Of a stretch of DNA of 16,029 bases, positions 1-6,138 are shown piece after piece. A program made the translations under genes and the position numbers. Each line of letters begins with the position of its first letter. Within the stretch, counting starts at the first letter, position 1. Origin of the DNA: Sulfurimonas sp. (GTDB lineage: Bacteria; Campylobacterota; Campylobacteria; Campylobacterales; Sulfurimonadaceae); assembly GCA_021161305.1 (NCBI GenBank), contig JAGHAW010000097.1, forward strand, positions 1 to 16,029. Direction: 5' to 3'. A model generated the notes under the pieces. The model made no database searches, had not been told where the DNA came from, and saw only the letters and a list, made by a program, of their open reading frames with translations.

Positions 1-20
1 AAGTGCCATTTTTGCACTTT
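1..20. terminator. Possible hairpin terminator of an upstream gene (edge of window)
   Basis: AAGTGC (1-6) and GCACTT (14-19) form a 6-bp perfect stem with a 7-nt loop, and the following bases are T-rich. The stem may continue left of the window. It would fit the end of the gene preceding ndk, but the truncated context leaves this tentative. Confidence 0.35.
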
Positions 21-78
21 ATGACTATCTTTCTTTTATAAATCTTTCAATTTAAACTTAAATATACTTTTATTTCGA

Positions 79-84
79 TATAAT
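79..84 (+). promoter_or_regulatory. -10 box of the ndk operon promoter
   Basis: A perfect TATAAT lies 35 nt before the ndk ATG. No good -35 box is visible; the upstream DNA is simply AT-rich, as is usual for sigma-70 promoters in Campylobacterota. Initiation would be near 90-92, giving a leader of about 30 nt. It probably drives ndk through fabH. Confidence 0.65.
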
Positions 85-119
85 CCCACACTAATTTTAT
101 ATACACAATAGGAGACTTG

Positions 120-533
120 ATGGAGCGTACACTATCAATAATAAAGCCAGATGCAGTAGCTAAGGGCGTAATCGGAAAAATTTTAGACAGATTTGAGAGC
201 AATGGACTTAAAATTGCAGCAACAAGAAAGATTCAACTTTCTCGTTTAGATGCAGAAGCATTTTATGCAGTTCATGCAGAGAGACCTTTTTTCAACGATT
301 TAGTTGATTTTATGATTAGTGGTCCTGTAGTTGTTTCAGTTTTAGAAGGTGAAAGTGCTATGCAAAAGAACCGTGATTTAATGGGTGCTACTAACCCTAA
401 AGAAGCTGAAGCGGGTACTATCCGTGCAGATTTTGCTGAAAATATAGATGCAAATGCAGTTCATGGAAGTGATTCTGTTGAGAATGCAGCTATTGAAATT
501 GCATTCTTTTTCTCAGAGAGAGAAATTTCTTAA
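120..533 (+). CDS. ndk: Nucleoside diphosphate kinase
   Basis: This cytoplasmic enzyme equilibrates nucleoside triphosphates and diphosphates through a phosphohistidine intermediate. The 137-residue protein has the normal family length. The N-terminal ERTLSIIKPDAV segment is typical, and the active-site NAVHGSDS motif places the catalytic histidine at residue 115. Arg, Thr and Asn residues of the nucleotide site (around 85-100, RDLMGATNP) are present. I chose the ATG at 120 because AGGAGA (110-115) sits 4 nt before it; a TTG at 117 in the same frame would be only 1 nt from that site. It is the first gene of an ndk - DUF177 - rpmF - plsX - fabH unit, an order also known in Campylobacter jejuni. 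The next gene starts 7 nt after its stop. Confidence 0.97.
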   Translation: MERTLSIIKPDAVAKGVIGKILDRFESNGLKIAATRKIQLSRLDAEAFYAVHAERPFFNDLVDFMISGPVVVSVLEGESAMQKNRDLMGATNPKEAEAGTIRADFAENIDANAVHGSDSVENAAIEIAFFFSEREIS

Positions 534-540
534 CTAAAAG

Positions 541-897
541 ATGAAAATTACACTTAGAAAAGTTGGACATACTCCATTAGATTTTGAACTGAAGTCTAAT
601 GAAATAACTTTTAAAGGTTATTTAGAGTATCATTTTGGCAAATTAATTTTGCTAAAGGCAAAACTATCTGGTTTTGTCGTAACTGAGTGTAGCAGATGCG
701 GTGAAGAATTCAGATTAGCAGTTGATGAAGAGATAGAGTTTTTCATTTCTGATGGTTTGTATGAAGATGATGGTAGCATCGAATTGGATGTTGTTGAATC
801 TTTTGATGGTATAGTAGATATTGAGGAACTTTTGAACTCCGAAATTGAACTTATTAAAAGCGACTATAATAGTTGCGAAAATTGTAAAATAGTCTAA
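541..897 (+). CDS. DUF177 (YceD-like) protein, probable rRNA/ribosome accumulation factor
   Basis: The 118-residue protein belongs, by sequence character and position just before rpmF, to the DUF177/YceD family. In other bacteria and plants this family is needed for normal 23S rRNA accumulation and is commonly co-transcribed with L32. Two CxxC pairs are visible, CSRC at residues 50-53 and CENC at 112-115, and could form one zinc site. The middle is acidic (FISDGLYEDDGSIELD). The start is 7 nt after the ndk stop with only a weak A-rich ribosome binding site, so translation may be coupled to ndk. A 135-nt gap with unusual structure separates it from rpmF. Confidence 0.8.
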   Translation: MKITLRKVGHTPLDFELKSNEITFKGYLEYHFGKLILLKAKLSGFVVTECSRCGEEFRLAVDEEIEFFISDGLYEDDGSIELDVVESFDGIVDIEELLNSEIELIKSDYNSCENCKIV

Positions 898-1032
898 ATC
901 ACAAAGATTCTGCCTCCAAAGGAGGCTAGCTTTAGTGCCTGAGTGGCTAGCGATTGAGAATGGACTTTGTTCATTTTCAAATTAAAAAGATGAAGGTTTA
1001 CTTTCATTTTATAAAATTAAAGGAATAGTAAT
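898..1032 (+). repeat. Structured intergenic element upstream of rpmF (copy 1 of 2)
   Basis: This 135-nt non-coding stretch is rich in inverted repeats. ACAAAG plus ATTCT (901-911) can pair with AGAAT (957-961) and CTTTGT (965-970) around a 3-nt bulge. GCCTCC/GGAGGC (912-917, 921-926) is a tight hairpin with an AAA loop. GCTAGC occurs at 925-930 and 946-951. A further hairpin, ATGAAGG/CTTTCAT (990-996, 1001-1007), lies 25 nt before the rpmF ATG and is followed by an AT-rich stretch and the ribosome binding site AAAGGA (1019-1024). The same motifs recur in the same order at 11745-11880 before hisA. Whether it acts as a leader RNA or is a dispersed repeat is not known. Confidence 0.6.
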
Positions 1033-1182
1033 ATGGCAGTACCTAAGAGAAGAGTCTCTCATTCGCGTTCAGCAAAAAGAAGAACTCACTATAAAATCAC
1101 TTTAGCTAAACCAGTTAAAGATAAAGATGGAACTTATAAACTTCCTCACCATATCAACCCAACTACTGGTGAGTATAAGTAG
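1033..1182 (+). CDS. rpmF: 50S ribosomal protein L32, zinc-free form
   Basis: This 49-residue basic protein begins MAVPKRRVSHSRSAKRR, the conserved N-terminus of bacterial L32, a protein of the large ribosomal subunit. The C-terminal half (KITLAKPVKDKDGTYKLPHH) has no cysteine, so it lacks the zinc-ribbon CxxC pairs found in many L32 proteins. This is a C-minus version. The ATG follows AAAGGA by 8 nt, a good initiation site lying at the end of the structured leader described at 898-1032. plsX starts 3 nt after the stop. The pairing of DUF177 and rpmF immediately before plsX and fabH is widely conserved. Confidence 0.95.
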   Translation: MAVPKRRVSHSRSAKRRTHYKITLAKPVKDKDGTYKLPHHINPTTGEYK

Positions 1183-1185
1183 TCA

Positions 1186-2184
1186 ATGGTAAAGATTGCT
1201 ATTGATGCGATGGGTGGGGACTTTGGTCCTGCACCGATTGTAAAAGGTTGTATTGTTGCACTTAAGAAAAAATTATTTGAGCCTATTTTAGTAGGAAAAA
1301 AATCAGAAATTTTACCTCTGTTACCTAAGCGTTATAGAGATAAGATTTTAATTGTTGATTGTGATGATGTTATCTCTATGAGTGATGCTGCAACTGATGC
1401 TGTTAAAAGAAAAGATAGTTCAATCTATAAAGCTGTTGATTTAGTTAAACAGGGTGAAGCTGATGGTGTAATGTCAGCTGGACATAGTGGAGCAACTATG
1501 ACCCTTGCTACTCTTAGACTTGGTCGTCTTAAAGGTGTTTCTCGTCCTGCACTTGTAACTCTTATGCCTACAAAAACTACTCGTCGTTCAATTCTTTTGG
1601 ATGTTGGTGCAAATGTTGATTCTAAGCCTGAACATTTAGCTCAGTTTGCTGTAATGGGTGGATGTTATGCAGAAGATTTATTAAAGATAAAAAATCCAAG
1701 CATAGGTCTTTTAGCAAATGGAGAAGAGGATTCTAAGGGTAATGATGTAACAAAAGCTGCTTATAAAATGCTTCAAGGATATCCTGGTTTCAAAGGAAAT
1801 GTTGAAGGAAGTGATATATTTAACGGTAGTTGCGATGTTATTACTTGTGATGGTTTTGTAGGGAATTTGGTTCTTAAAACTGCAGAAGGTGTAGCTTCAA
1901 CTATAAGTGGGCTTATAAAAGATTATATTAGAAAATCTCCTGTGGCAATTACCGGTGCACTCTTAATGAGAAAAGTTTTTAAACTTCTTAAAAAAGAGAT
2001 AGATTATGCTGAAATAGGTGGAGCTCCACTAATCGGTATAAAAGGTTGTGTAATTGTTAGTCATGGCAAAAGTAATGCTAGAGCAATTGAAAACGCAATA
2101 TATCAAGCTATTAATTATGTTGATACCGGTGTAAATGAACATATTATTTCAAGATTAGAAACGCTACAACAAAAGGAAGCTTAA
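1186..2184 (+). CDS. plsX: Phosphate acyltransferase PlsX
   Basis: PlsX converts acyl-ACP and phosphate to acyl-phosphate, the donor used by PlsY for the first acylation of glycerol-3-phosphate in phospholipid synthesis. It is a peripheral membrane enzyme. At 332 residues it is of usual length. Family motifs are visible: IAIDAMGGD near the start, SAGHSGA around 97-103, GANVD, NGEEDSKGND around 178-187, and CDGFVGN around 221-227. The start is 3 nt after the rpmF stop, without a strong ribosome binding site of its own, suggesting translational coupling. Its TAA overlaps the fabH ATG by one base (TAATG), so the two lipid genes are tightly coupled. Confidence 0.97.
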   Translation: MVKIAIDAMGGDFGPAPIVKGCIVALKKKLFEPILVGKKSEILPLLPKRYRDKILIVDCDDVISMSDAATDAVKRKDSSIYKAVDLVKQGEADGVMSAGHSGATMTLATLRLGRLKGVSRPALVTLMPTKTTRRSILLDVGANVDSKPEHLAQFAVMGGCYAEDLLKIKNPSIGLLANGEEDSKGNDVTKAAYKMLQGYPGFKGNVEGSDIFNGSCDVITCDGFVGNLVLKTAEGVASTISGLIKDYIRKSPVAITGALLMRKVFKLLKKEIDYAEIGGAPLIGIKGCVIVSHGKSNARAIENAIYQAINYVDTGVNEHIISRLETLQQKEA

Positions 2185-3182
2185 TGTCTTATGCAGCTCT
2201 TCGTTCTATTGGTGCTTATGTTCCAAAAAAGATTTTATCAAATGATGATTTGGCAAAGATGGTTGATACTTCAGATGAGTGGATTAGTAAAAGAACAGGT
2301 ATAAAAGAACGCCGTATTGCTGCTAAAGATGAAACGACCAGTGATATGGGTGTTGAAGCTGCAAAAAAAGCGATCGAGAGAAGTGGAATCGAAATAGAAG
2401 ATATAGATATGGTTATCTGTGCTACTATATCTCCTGATTATTTCTGTATGCCGTCAACTGCAACAATTATAGCAAAGAAACTTGGACTCGGTAATACTAC
2501 GGCTTTTGATATTTCTGCTGCGTGTACAGGGTTTGTTTATATCTTGTCTATTGCAAAAGCATTTATAGAATCAGGTATGAAAAAAAATATACTTATAATT
2601 GGTTCTGAGAAATTGTCTGCGATAACTGATTACACGGATAGAGGAACTTGTATATTATTTGGTGACGGTGCTGGTGCAGCTATGGTTAGTGCAACCCAAA
2701 ATATAGATGAAGCTATCATAGATATTAATACCGGTTCAGATGGTACTTATGCAGATCTGCTTATGAGTCCAAATGGTGGTACAGGTTCTCCTCATGACTC
2801 TCTTGACCAAGAGGCTACAAGCTGTTTTATGCAGATGAAAGGTAATGAGACTTTTAAAGTTGCAGTTCGTACACTCACTAAAGATGTTGTAGAGATTTTA
2901 GAGAAAAACAATATAGAAAGCTCTGCTATTAAACATTTTATACCACATCAAGCTAACTATAGAATCATAAAAGCAGTTGGCGATGCTCTTAAAATGACAA
3001 AAGAACAGGTTGTAGTTACTGTTGATAAATATGGTAACACTTCTGGTGCTTCAATTCCAATGGCTATAAATGAGATTTATGAAAACGGTTCTTTGAAGTC
3101 TGGTGAATTATTACTACTTGATGCTTTTGGTGGTGGACTTACTTGGGGAAGTGCTTTAGTTCCTTTTTCACCTTTAAAATAG
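2184..3182 (+). CDS. fabH: Beta-ketoacyl-ACP synthase III
   Basis: FabH condenses acetyl-CoA with malonyl-ACP and so starts type II fatty-acid synthesis. The 332-residue protein carries the full catalytic triad: Cys114 in DISAACTGF, His255 in FIPHQANYR, and Asn285 in YGNTSGAS. The C-terminal GGGLTWGS glycine-rich segment of the thiolase fold is also present. AAGGAAG (2173-2179) serves as the ribosome binding site within the end of plsX. It is the last gene of the operon; no clear hairpin terminator follows. The next 51 nt (3183-3233) are AT-rich and I see nothing definable in them before the convergent pseudogene remnant begins. Confidence 0.97.
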   Translation: MSYAALRSIGAYVPKKILSNDDLAKMVDTSDEWISKRTGIKERRIAAKDETTSDMGVEAAKKAIERSGIEIEDIDMVICATISPDYFCMPSTATIIAKKLGLGNTTAFDISAACTGFVYILSIAKAFIESGMKKNILIIGSEKLSAITDYTDRGTCILFGDGAGAAMVSATQNIDEAIIDINTGSDGTYADLLMSPNGGTGSPHDSLDQEATSCFMQMKGNETFKVAVRTLTKDVVEILEKNNIESSAIKHFIPHQANYRIIKAVGDALKMTKEQVVVTVDKYGNTSGASIPMAINEIYENGSLKSGELLLLDAFGGGLTWGSALVPFSPLK

Positions 3183-3233
3183 TAACTTTTTAAAGATACT
3201 GTTTTATATCTACTTCGTTAATTTAGTTATTTT

Positions 3234-3534
3234 TTAGATACTTTTGTGCAACTCTTGTATTTCAACACAATTTCTGCCGTTGTCTTTAGCTCTATAGAGT
3301 GCATCGTCACATCTTTTTAGTATGATGTCTAAATTATCATTTTTTGCACTTGACTGACCCCAAATGAGGCTGTAATGCCCCCGGTTTCAGGATGCTGAAG
3401 GGTGGTGTAATATGCTCTCTGATTTTGTTAGATGTAAAGGCAGAATCTTGAGCATTCGTTTCACTAAAAAGGATTACAAATTCTTCTAAATTTAACTTCA
3501 AACTTTTACTCAACCCATGATGTAAACTAATCAT
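3234..3534 (-). pseudogene. Frameshifted remnant of a GGDEF-domain (diguanylate cyclase) gene
   Basis: Read on the minus strand, three reading frames together give one continuous GGDEF C-terminal half. The first segment (from 3534) contains EEFVILFSETNAQDS and NKIREHI. After a frame change near 3405-3410 comes TLQHPETGGITASFGVS. After another near 3345-3355 comes NDNLDIILKRCDDALYRAK followed by DNGRNCVEIQELHKS and a stop at 3234-3236. The signature itself is altered (NLEEF instead of GG[DE]EF), and the N-terminal half is missing because the preceding gene's stop lies only 6 nt upstream. Two frameshifts, a degraded signature and a missing 5' half make it a decayed gene. A 65-residue open frame at its 5' end is an artefact of the first frame. 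Confidence 0.8.
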
Positions 3535-3539
3535 ATTTT

Positions 3540-4070
3540 TTATGAGTTTAATATTGTTTTTAACTCATCTTCAGTAGATATAAATTTCACATCTTTTACC
3601 AAGCTGTTTTCTAAAGTAACTATTACAATTTTATCTTTGTATTTCTCATCTTTTATTTTCTGTGCGATAGCTTTATCGTAGATTAGAAGTACAGAGTATG
3701 GGCTTTTTTGTAGGTCAGGCAGAGCAAAAGTATTTCTAATTACTGTTGGCATTGGGCTAATGTCTGCAACAAAAAAAGCATTTTTATTTGTAAGATAATC
3801 TTTAGGTTGTTTTTCCAAATACTCTTTTATCGTATGTCCGGTAGCTTTTGCAAATGAGAGAATTAGTATCTTTGTATCATCGCTCATAGTATGTGATTTG
3901 TCAAACTGGTCTGGCAGAGTGAAGCTTATTTTTGAGTTTATATTTAAACCATCTGTGACGGTTGCACTGTATTTAGTCGCATCGTAGTTATCTTTTCCCT
4001 TAATGGCAAAAAGAGTACCTCCAGCTATTACCAACAGTGCGATTACACCTAACGCTATTTTTTTAAACAT
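3540..4070 (-). CDS. Membrane-anchored protein of unknown function, thioredoxin-like and cysteine-free
   Basis: I do not recognise a named family. The 176-residue protein has a Lys-rich start and a hydrophobic segment at residues 5-23, which looks like a signal anchor or signal peptide with no lipobox. This suggests it faces the periplasm. Residues 47-70 (SKISFTLPDQFDKSH, then TKILILSFAKA) resemble the opening beta-strand and loop of thioredoxin/peroxiredoxin-like proteins. SPYSVLLIYDKAI (123-135) resembles the later cis-Pro strand region. There is no cysteine anywhere, so dithiol redox chemistry is excluded. AAAGGG precedes the ATG by 5 nt. It has its own candidate promoter at 4094-4102, downstream of trpA. 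The fold assignment is an inference from residue patterns. Confidence 0.6.
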   Translation of the reverse strand: MFKKIALGVIALLVIAGGTLFAIKGKDNYDATKYSATVTDGLNINSKISFTLPDQFDKSHTMSDDTKILILSFAKATGHTIKEYLEKQPKDYLTNKNAFFVADISPMPTVIRNTFALPDLQKSPYSVLLIYDKAIAQKIKDEKYKDKIVIVTLENSLVKDVKFISTEDELKTILNS

Positions 4071-4093
4071 TTTTTCCCTTTGAATTTTTCCGT

Positions 4094-4102
4094 ATTTTAT
4101 CA
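4094..4102 (-). promoter_or_regulatory. Extended -10 promoter for the 3540-4070 gene
   Basis: On the minus strand the trpA-to-hypothetical gap holds TGATAAAAT, an extended -10 box (TGn plus TAAAAT). Initiation would be near 4087, giving a leader of about 17 nt that contains the AAAGGG ribosome binding site. The gene may therefore be transcribed separately from hpt-trpA. Confidence 0.5.
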
Positions 4103-4130
4103 GATTTTAGTATGAAAAGTATTGGGTTAA

Positions 4131-4868
4131 TTAGTTAATTTCATTTTTTAATATTTGAGCTAACTCACTACACTTTTTTATCTTTTGTGTGTAGTTAAGT
4201 TCATCATTTAAAAGTATCTCTATAAAAGCACTTCCGACTATAACGCCATCTGCACCTTTTACTTTATCTTTAGCTGTTTTTGCATTTACACCAAAACCTA
4301 CATAAACAGGAGTTTTAGTATATTTTTTGATAGAAGTTAAAAATGGTTGTAAATCTTCTGCTCTGCCTGAACCGGTTATACCGGTGTAGGCAACCATATA
4401 GATAAATTTTTGAGCATTAGTAACAATCTCTTTAATTCGATTTTCACTATCTGTGGGTGCTATAAAATTTATATTTGAGATTGCATTTGAGTTAAATAAC
4501 TTTTTATAGTTAAGAGCTTCTTCATATGGTAAATCAGGAATAATCATTCCGGTTACTCCAAGTTCTTTGGCATATGGAATCAGTTTGTCCATATCTTGTT
4601 GGTAAAAACTGTTGAAGTATCCCATCCAGAGAGTATCAACCTTTGGTGCCACTTCTTTTGAAATTTCTAAAATATCTTTAAATTTAAATCCATTCACCAA
4701 TGCTCTGTGACTTGCTCTTTCTATAAGAGGACCATCTGCAACAGGGTCAGAAAATGGTACGCCAAGTTCAAGGGTATCAACTCCAGCCTCGCCAAGTGCT
4801 AATGCTAAGTCTATAGTGAAAGATTTTTCTGGATAACCGGAAGTAATATATGCTACTAAGTTTTTCAT
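4131..4868 (-). CDS. trpA: Tryptophan synthase alpha subunit
   Basis: TrpA cleaves indole-3-glycerol phosphate to indole, which is channelled to TrpB for the last step of tryptophan synthesis. The protein has 245 residues. The catalytic acids are Glu34 (in TLELGVPFSDP) and Asp45 (in PVADGP). The phosphate-binding strands GFGV and GVIVGSAF are at the C-terminal end of the TIM barrel. No trpB or other trp gene is adjacent, so this is a stand-alone trpA lying 13 nt downstream of an Hpt-domain gene. An AGGA overlapping the hpt stop region is the likely ribosome binding site, 11 nt before the ATG. Its partner TrpB must be encoded elsewhere. Confidence 0.95.
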   Translation of the reverse strand: MKNLVAYITSGYPEKSFTIDLALALGEAGVDTLELGVPFSDPVADGPLIERASHRALVNGFKFKDILEISKEVAPKVDTLWMGYFNSFYQQDMDKLIPYAKELGVTGMIIPDLPYEEALNYKKLFNSNAISNINFIAPTDSENRIKEIVTNAQKFIYMVAYTGITGSGRAEDLQPFLTSIKKYTKTPVYVGFGVNAKTAKDKVKGADGVIVGSAFIEILLNDELNYTQKIKKCSELAQILKNEIN

Positions 4869-4881
4869 TGAGTTTTAAGTC

Positions 4882-5280
4882 CTAATCTAAGTCGGGTAGT
4901 TTAAGTAGAGAATATTTAACATGGGTAAGTTCGTTGTCGAGTTTTAGGTCATCATGCCACTGAGCAAACATATCACTCACTCTTAATAACCAATTTACTG
5001 TATCTTCATTGATGGGTTTTTCTCTTTTTCTTAACTCTTCTAGTGCTTCTTCAACAAAAGTTGAAAGTCTCAACATAGGTTCTATCTGTAAAAAACCAGA
5101 AGCAGATTTAATATTATGAAAAACACGAAAAAGCTCATCAACGCTTCGTCTGTACATATTGGGTTTTGATAAATCGATAATCATAATTTCCATACTATCA
5201 ACCATCATAGAGTAGTGGTCTAAAAACTCATCAACTATCTCATAATCAAAGTTTGCATCTAAATCACTTCTTACGCCCAT
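4882..5280 (-). CDS. Orphan histidine phosphotransfer (Hpt) protein
   Basis: The 132-residue protein is a single helical Hpt-like domain. The FRVFHNIKSASGFL segment matches the Hpt signature (HxxK followed by Ser and Gly), with His55 the likely phosphorylation site, Lys58, and Gly62. No kinase or receiver domain is fused and no histidine kinase is adjacent. Its partners are unknown; the only receiver seen in the window is CheY at 12666. The first 30 residues (DEFLDHYSMMVDSMEIM) look like the first Hpt helix, and the tail after about residue 112 is outside the core. GGGAG (5291-5295) precedes the ATG by 10 nt. It leads a two-gene unit with trpA and is divergent from panB. A CheA P1-like origin is also possible. 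Confidence 0.75.
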   Translation of the reverse strand: MGVRSDLDANFDYEIVDEFLDHYSMMVDSMEIMIIDLSKPNMYRRSVDELFRVFHNIKSASGFLQIEPMLRLSTFVEEALEELRKREKPINEDTVNWLLRVSDMFAQWHDDLKLDNELTHVKYSLLKLPDLD

Positions 5281-5305
5281 AAAAATATTTCTCCCATTTA
5301 GCGTA

Positions 5306-5314
5306 ATTGTATCA
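5306..5314 (-). promoter_or_regulatory. Extended -10 promoter for hpt-trpA
   Basis: On the minus strand TGATACAAT (TGn plus TACAAT) lies upstream of the Hpt gene. Initiation would be near 5299, leaving a short leader with the GGGAG ribosome binding site. It lies back to back with the panB -10 box within a 55-nt divergent region. Confidence 0.5.
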
Positions 5315-5323
5315 GTTTTTAGT

Positions 5324-5329
5324 TAAAAT
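5324..5329 (+). promoter_or_regulatory. -10 box of panB, placed for a leaderless transcript
   Basis: TAAAAT ends 6 nt before the panB ATG, so transcription would begin at about 5336, the A of the start codon. No Shine-Dalgarno sequence is present in the 30 nt upstream. See the corresponding finding. Confidence 0.45.
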
Positions 5330-5335
5330 TCTTTT

Positions 5336-6127
5336 ATGAATAAAAAAATGACTATAACTTCAATAAAAAAAGCCAAAGGTGTTAGACCTTTGGTAATGAT
5401 TACTGCTTATGATGCACTTTTTGCTTCACTGTTAGAGCCGAGTTCGGATATGATTCTGGTTGGTGATAGCTTAAATATGAGTTTTGCCGGTAAGAGTGAC
5501 ACTCTGAGTGCTTCATTGGAGCAGATGATATATCATACAAATGCTGTTTGTATGGGTGCTAAAAATAGTTTTGTTATTTGTGATATGCCTTTTGGAACAT
5601 ATGCCAACAAAGATATTGCACTTCAAAATTCCATAAAAGTTTTTCAAGAAACTCCTGCAGATTGTGTGAAAATAGAAGGTGGAGAAGATAAGGCAGATAT
5701 AGTTAAATATCTTTGTGATAATGGTATTGCAGTTTGTGGTCATATTGGTTTACTTCCTCAATCTGTTAGAGGTGAGGGTGGTTATAAAGTTAAGGGTAAA
5801 ACTAAGCAAGAACAACTTCAACTGATTCAAGATGCCAAAGCTATAGAATCGGCTGGGGCATTTTGCATGGTTATAGAGGGTGTTAAAGCTGAAGTTGCAG
5901 CAGAGATTGCTAAGAGTGTTGATATTCCTGTTATCGGTATAGGTGCTGGTGTTGATGTCGATGGTCAGGTGCTTGTTTTTTCAGATATGTTAGGACTTTT
6001 TGAAGCATTTACTCCAAAATTTGTAAAAAAATATATGGATGGTGCTTCGTTGGTCAAAGAAGCGATTAAAAACTACTCTGATGAGGTTCAAGCAAAAGAA
6101 TTTCCTCAAGAGATTCATACTTACTAA
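5336..6127 (+). CDS. panB: 3-methyl-2-oxobutanoate hydroxymethyltransferase
   Basis: PanB transfers a hydroxymethyl group from methylenetetrahydrofolate to 2-oxoisovalerate, giving ketopantoate, the committed step to pantothenate and coenzyme A. The 263-residue TIM-barrel protein has the metal ligands Asp44 (LVGDSLNM), Asp83 (CDMPFGTY) and Glu114 (VKIEGG). The catalytic Glu181 is in VIEGV. GHIGLLPQSV and IGIGAG are also conserved. The start is uncertain between ATG 5336 and ATG 5348 (MTITSIKKAK); neither has a visible ribosome binding site. ruvB follows after 11 nt, an adjacency also known in Helicobacter pylori. panC and panD are not in the window. Confidence 0.96.
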   Translation: MNKKMTITSIKKAKGVRPLVMITAYDALFASLLEPSSDMILVGDSLNMSFAGKSDTLSASLEQMIYHTNAVCMGAKNSFVICDMPFGTYANKDIALQNSIKVFQETPADCVKIEGGEDKADIVKYLCDNGIAVCGHIGLLPQSVRGEGGYKVKGKTKQEQLQLIQDAKAIESAGAFCMVIEGVKAEVAAEIAKSVDIPVIGIGAGVDVDGQVLVFSDMLGLFEAFTPKFVKKYMDGASLVKEAIKNYSDEVQAKEFPQEIHTY

Positions 6128-6138
6128 GAAGCAGATAT

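Noticed and set aside
117..119. TTG start for ndk
   Set aside because: It would be 1 nt from the AGGAGA site; the ATG at 120 has proper spacing and gives the family N-terminus.
898..1032. tRNA or a known riboswitch class in the rpmF leader
   Set aside because: A three-way-junction-like fold is possible, but there is no acceptor/T-loop GTTC-type signature and I recognise no known riboswitch core.
3337..3534. 65-residue minus-strand open frame as a real gene
   Set aside because: It is the first-frame portion of the frameshifted GGDEF remnant; after about residue 42 it reads out of frame relative to the domain.
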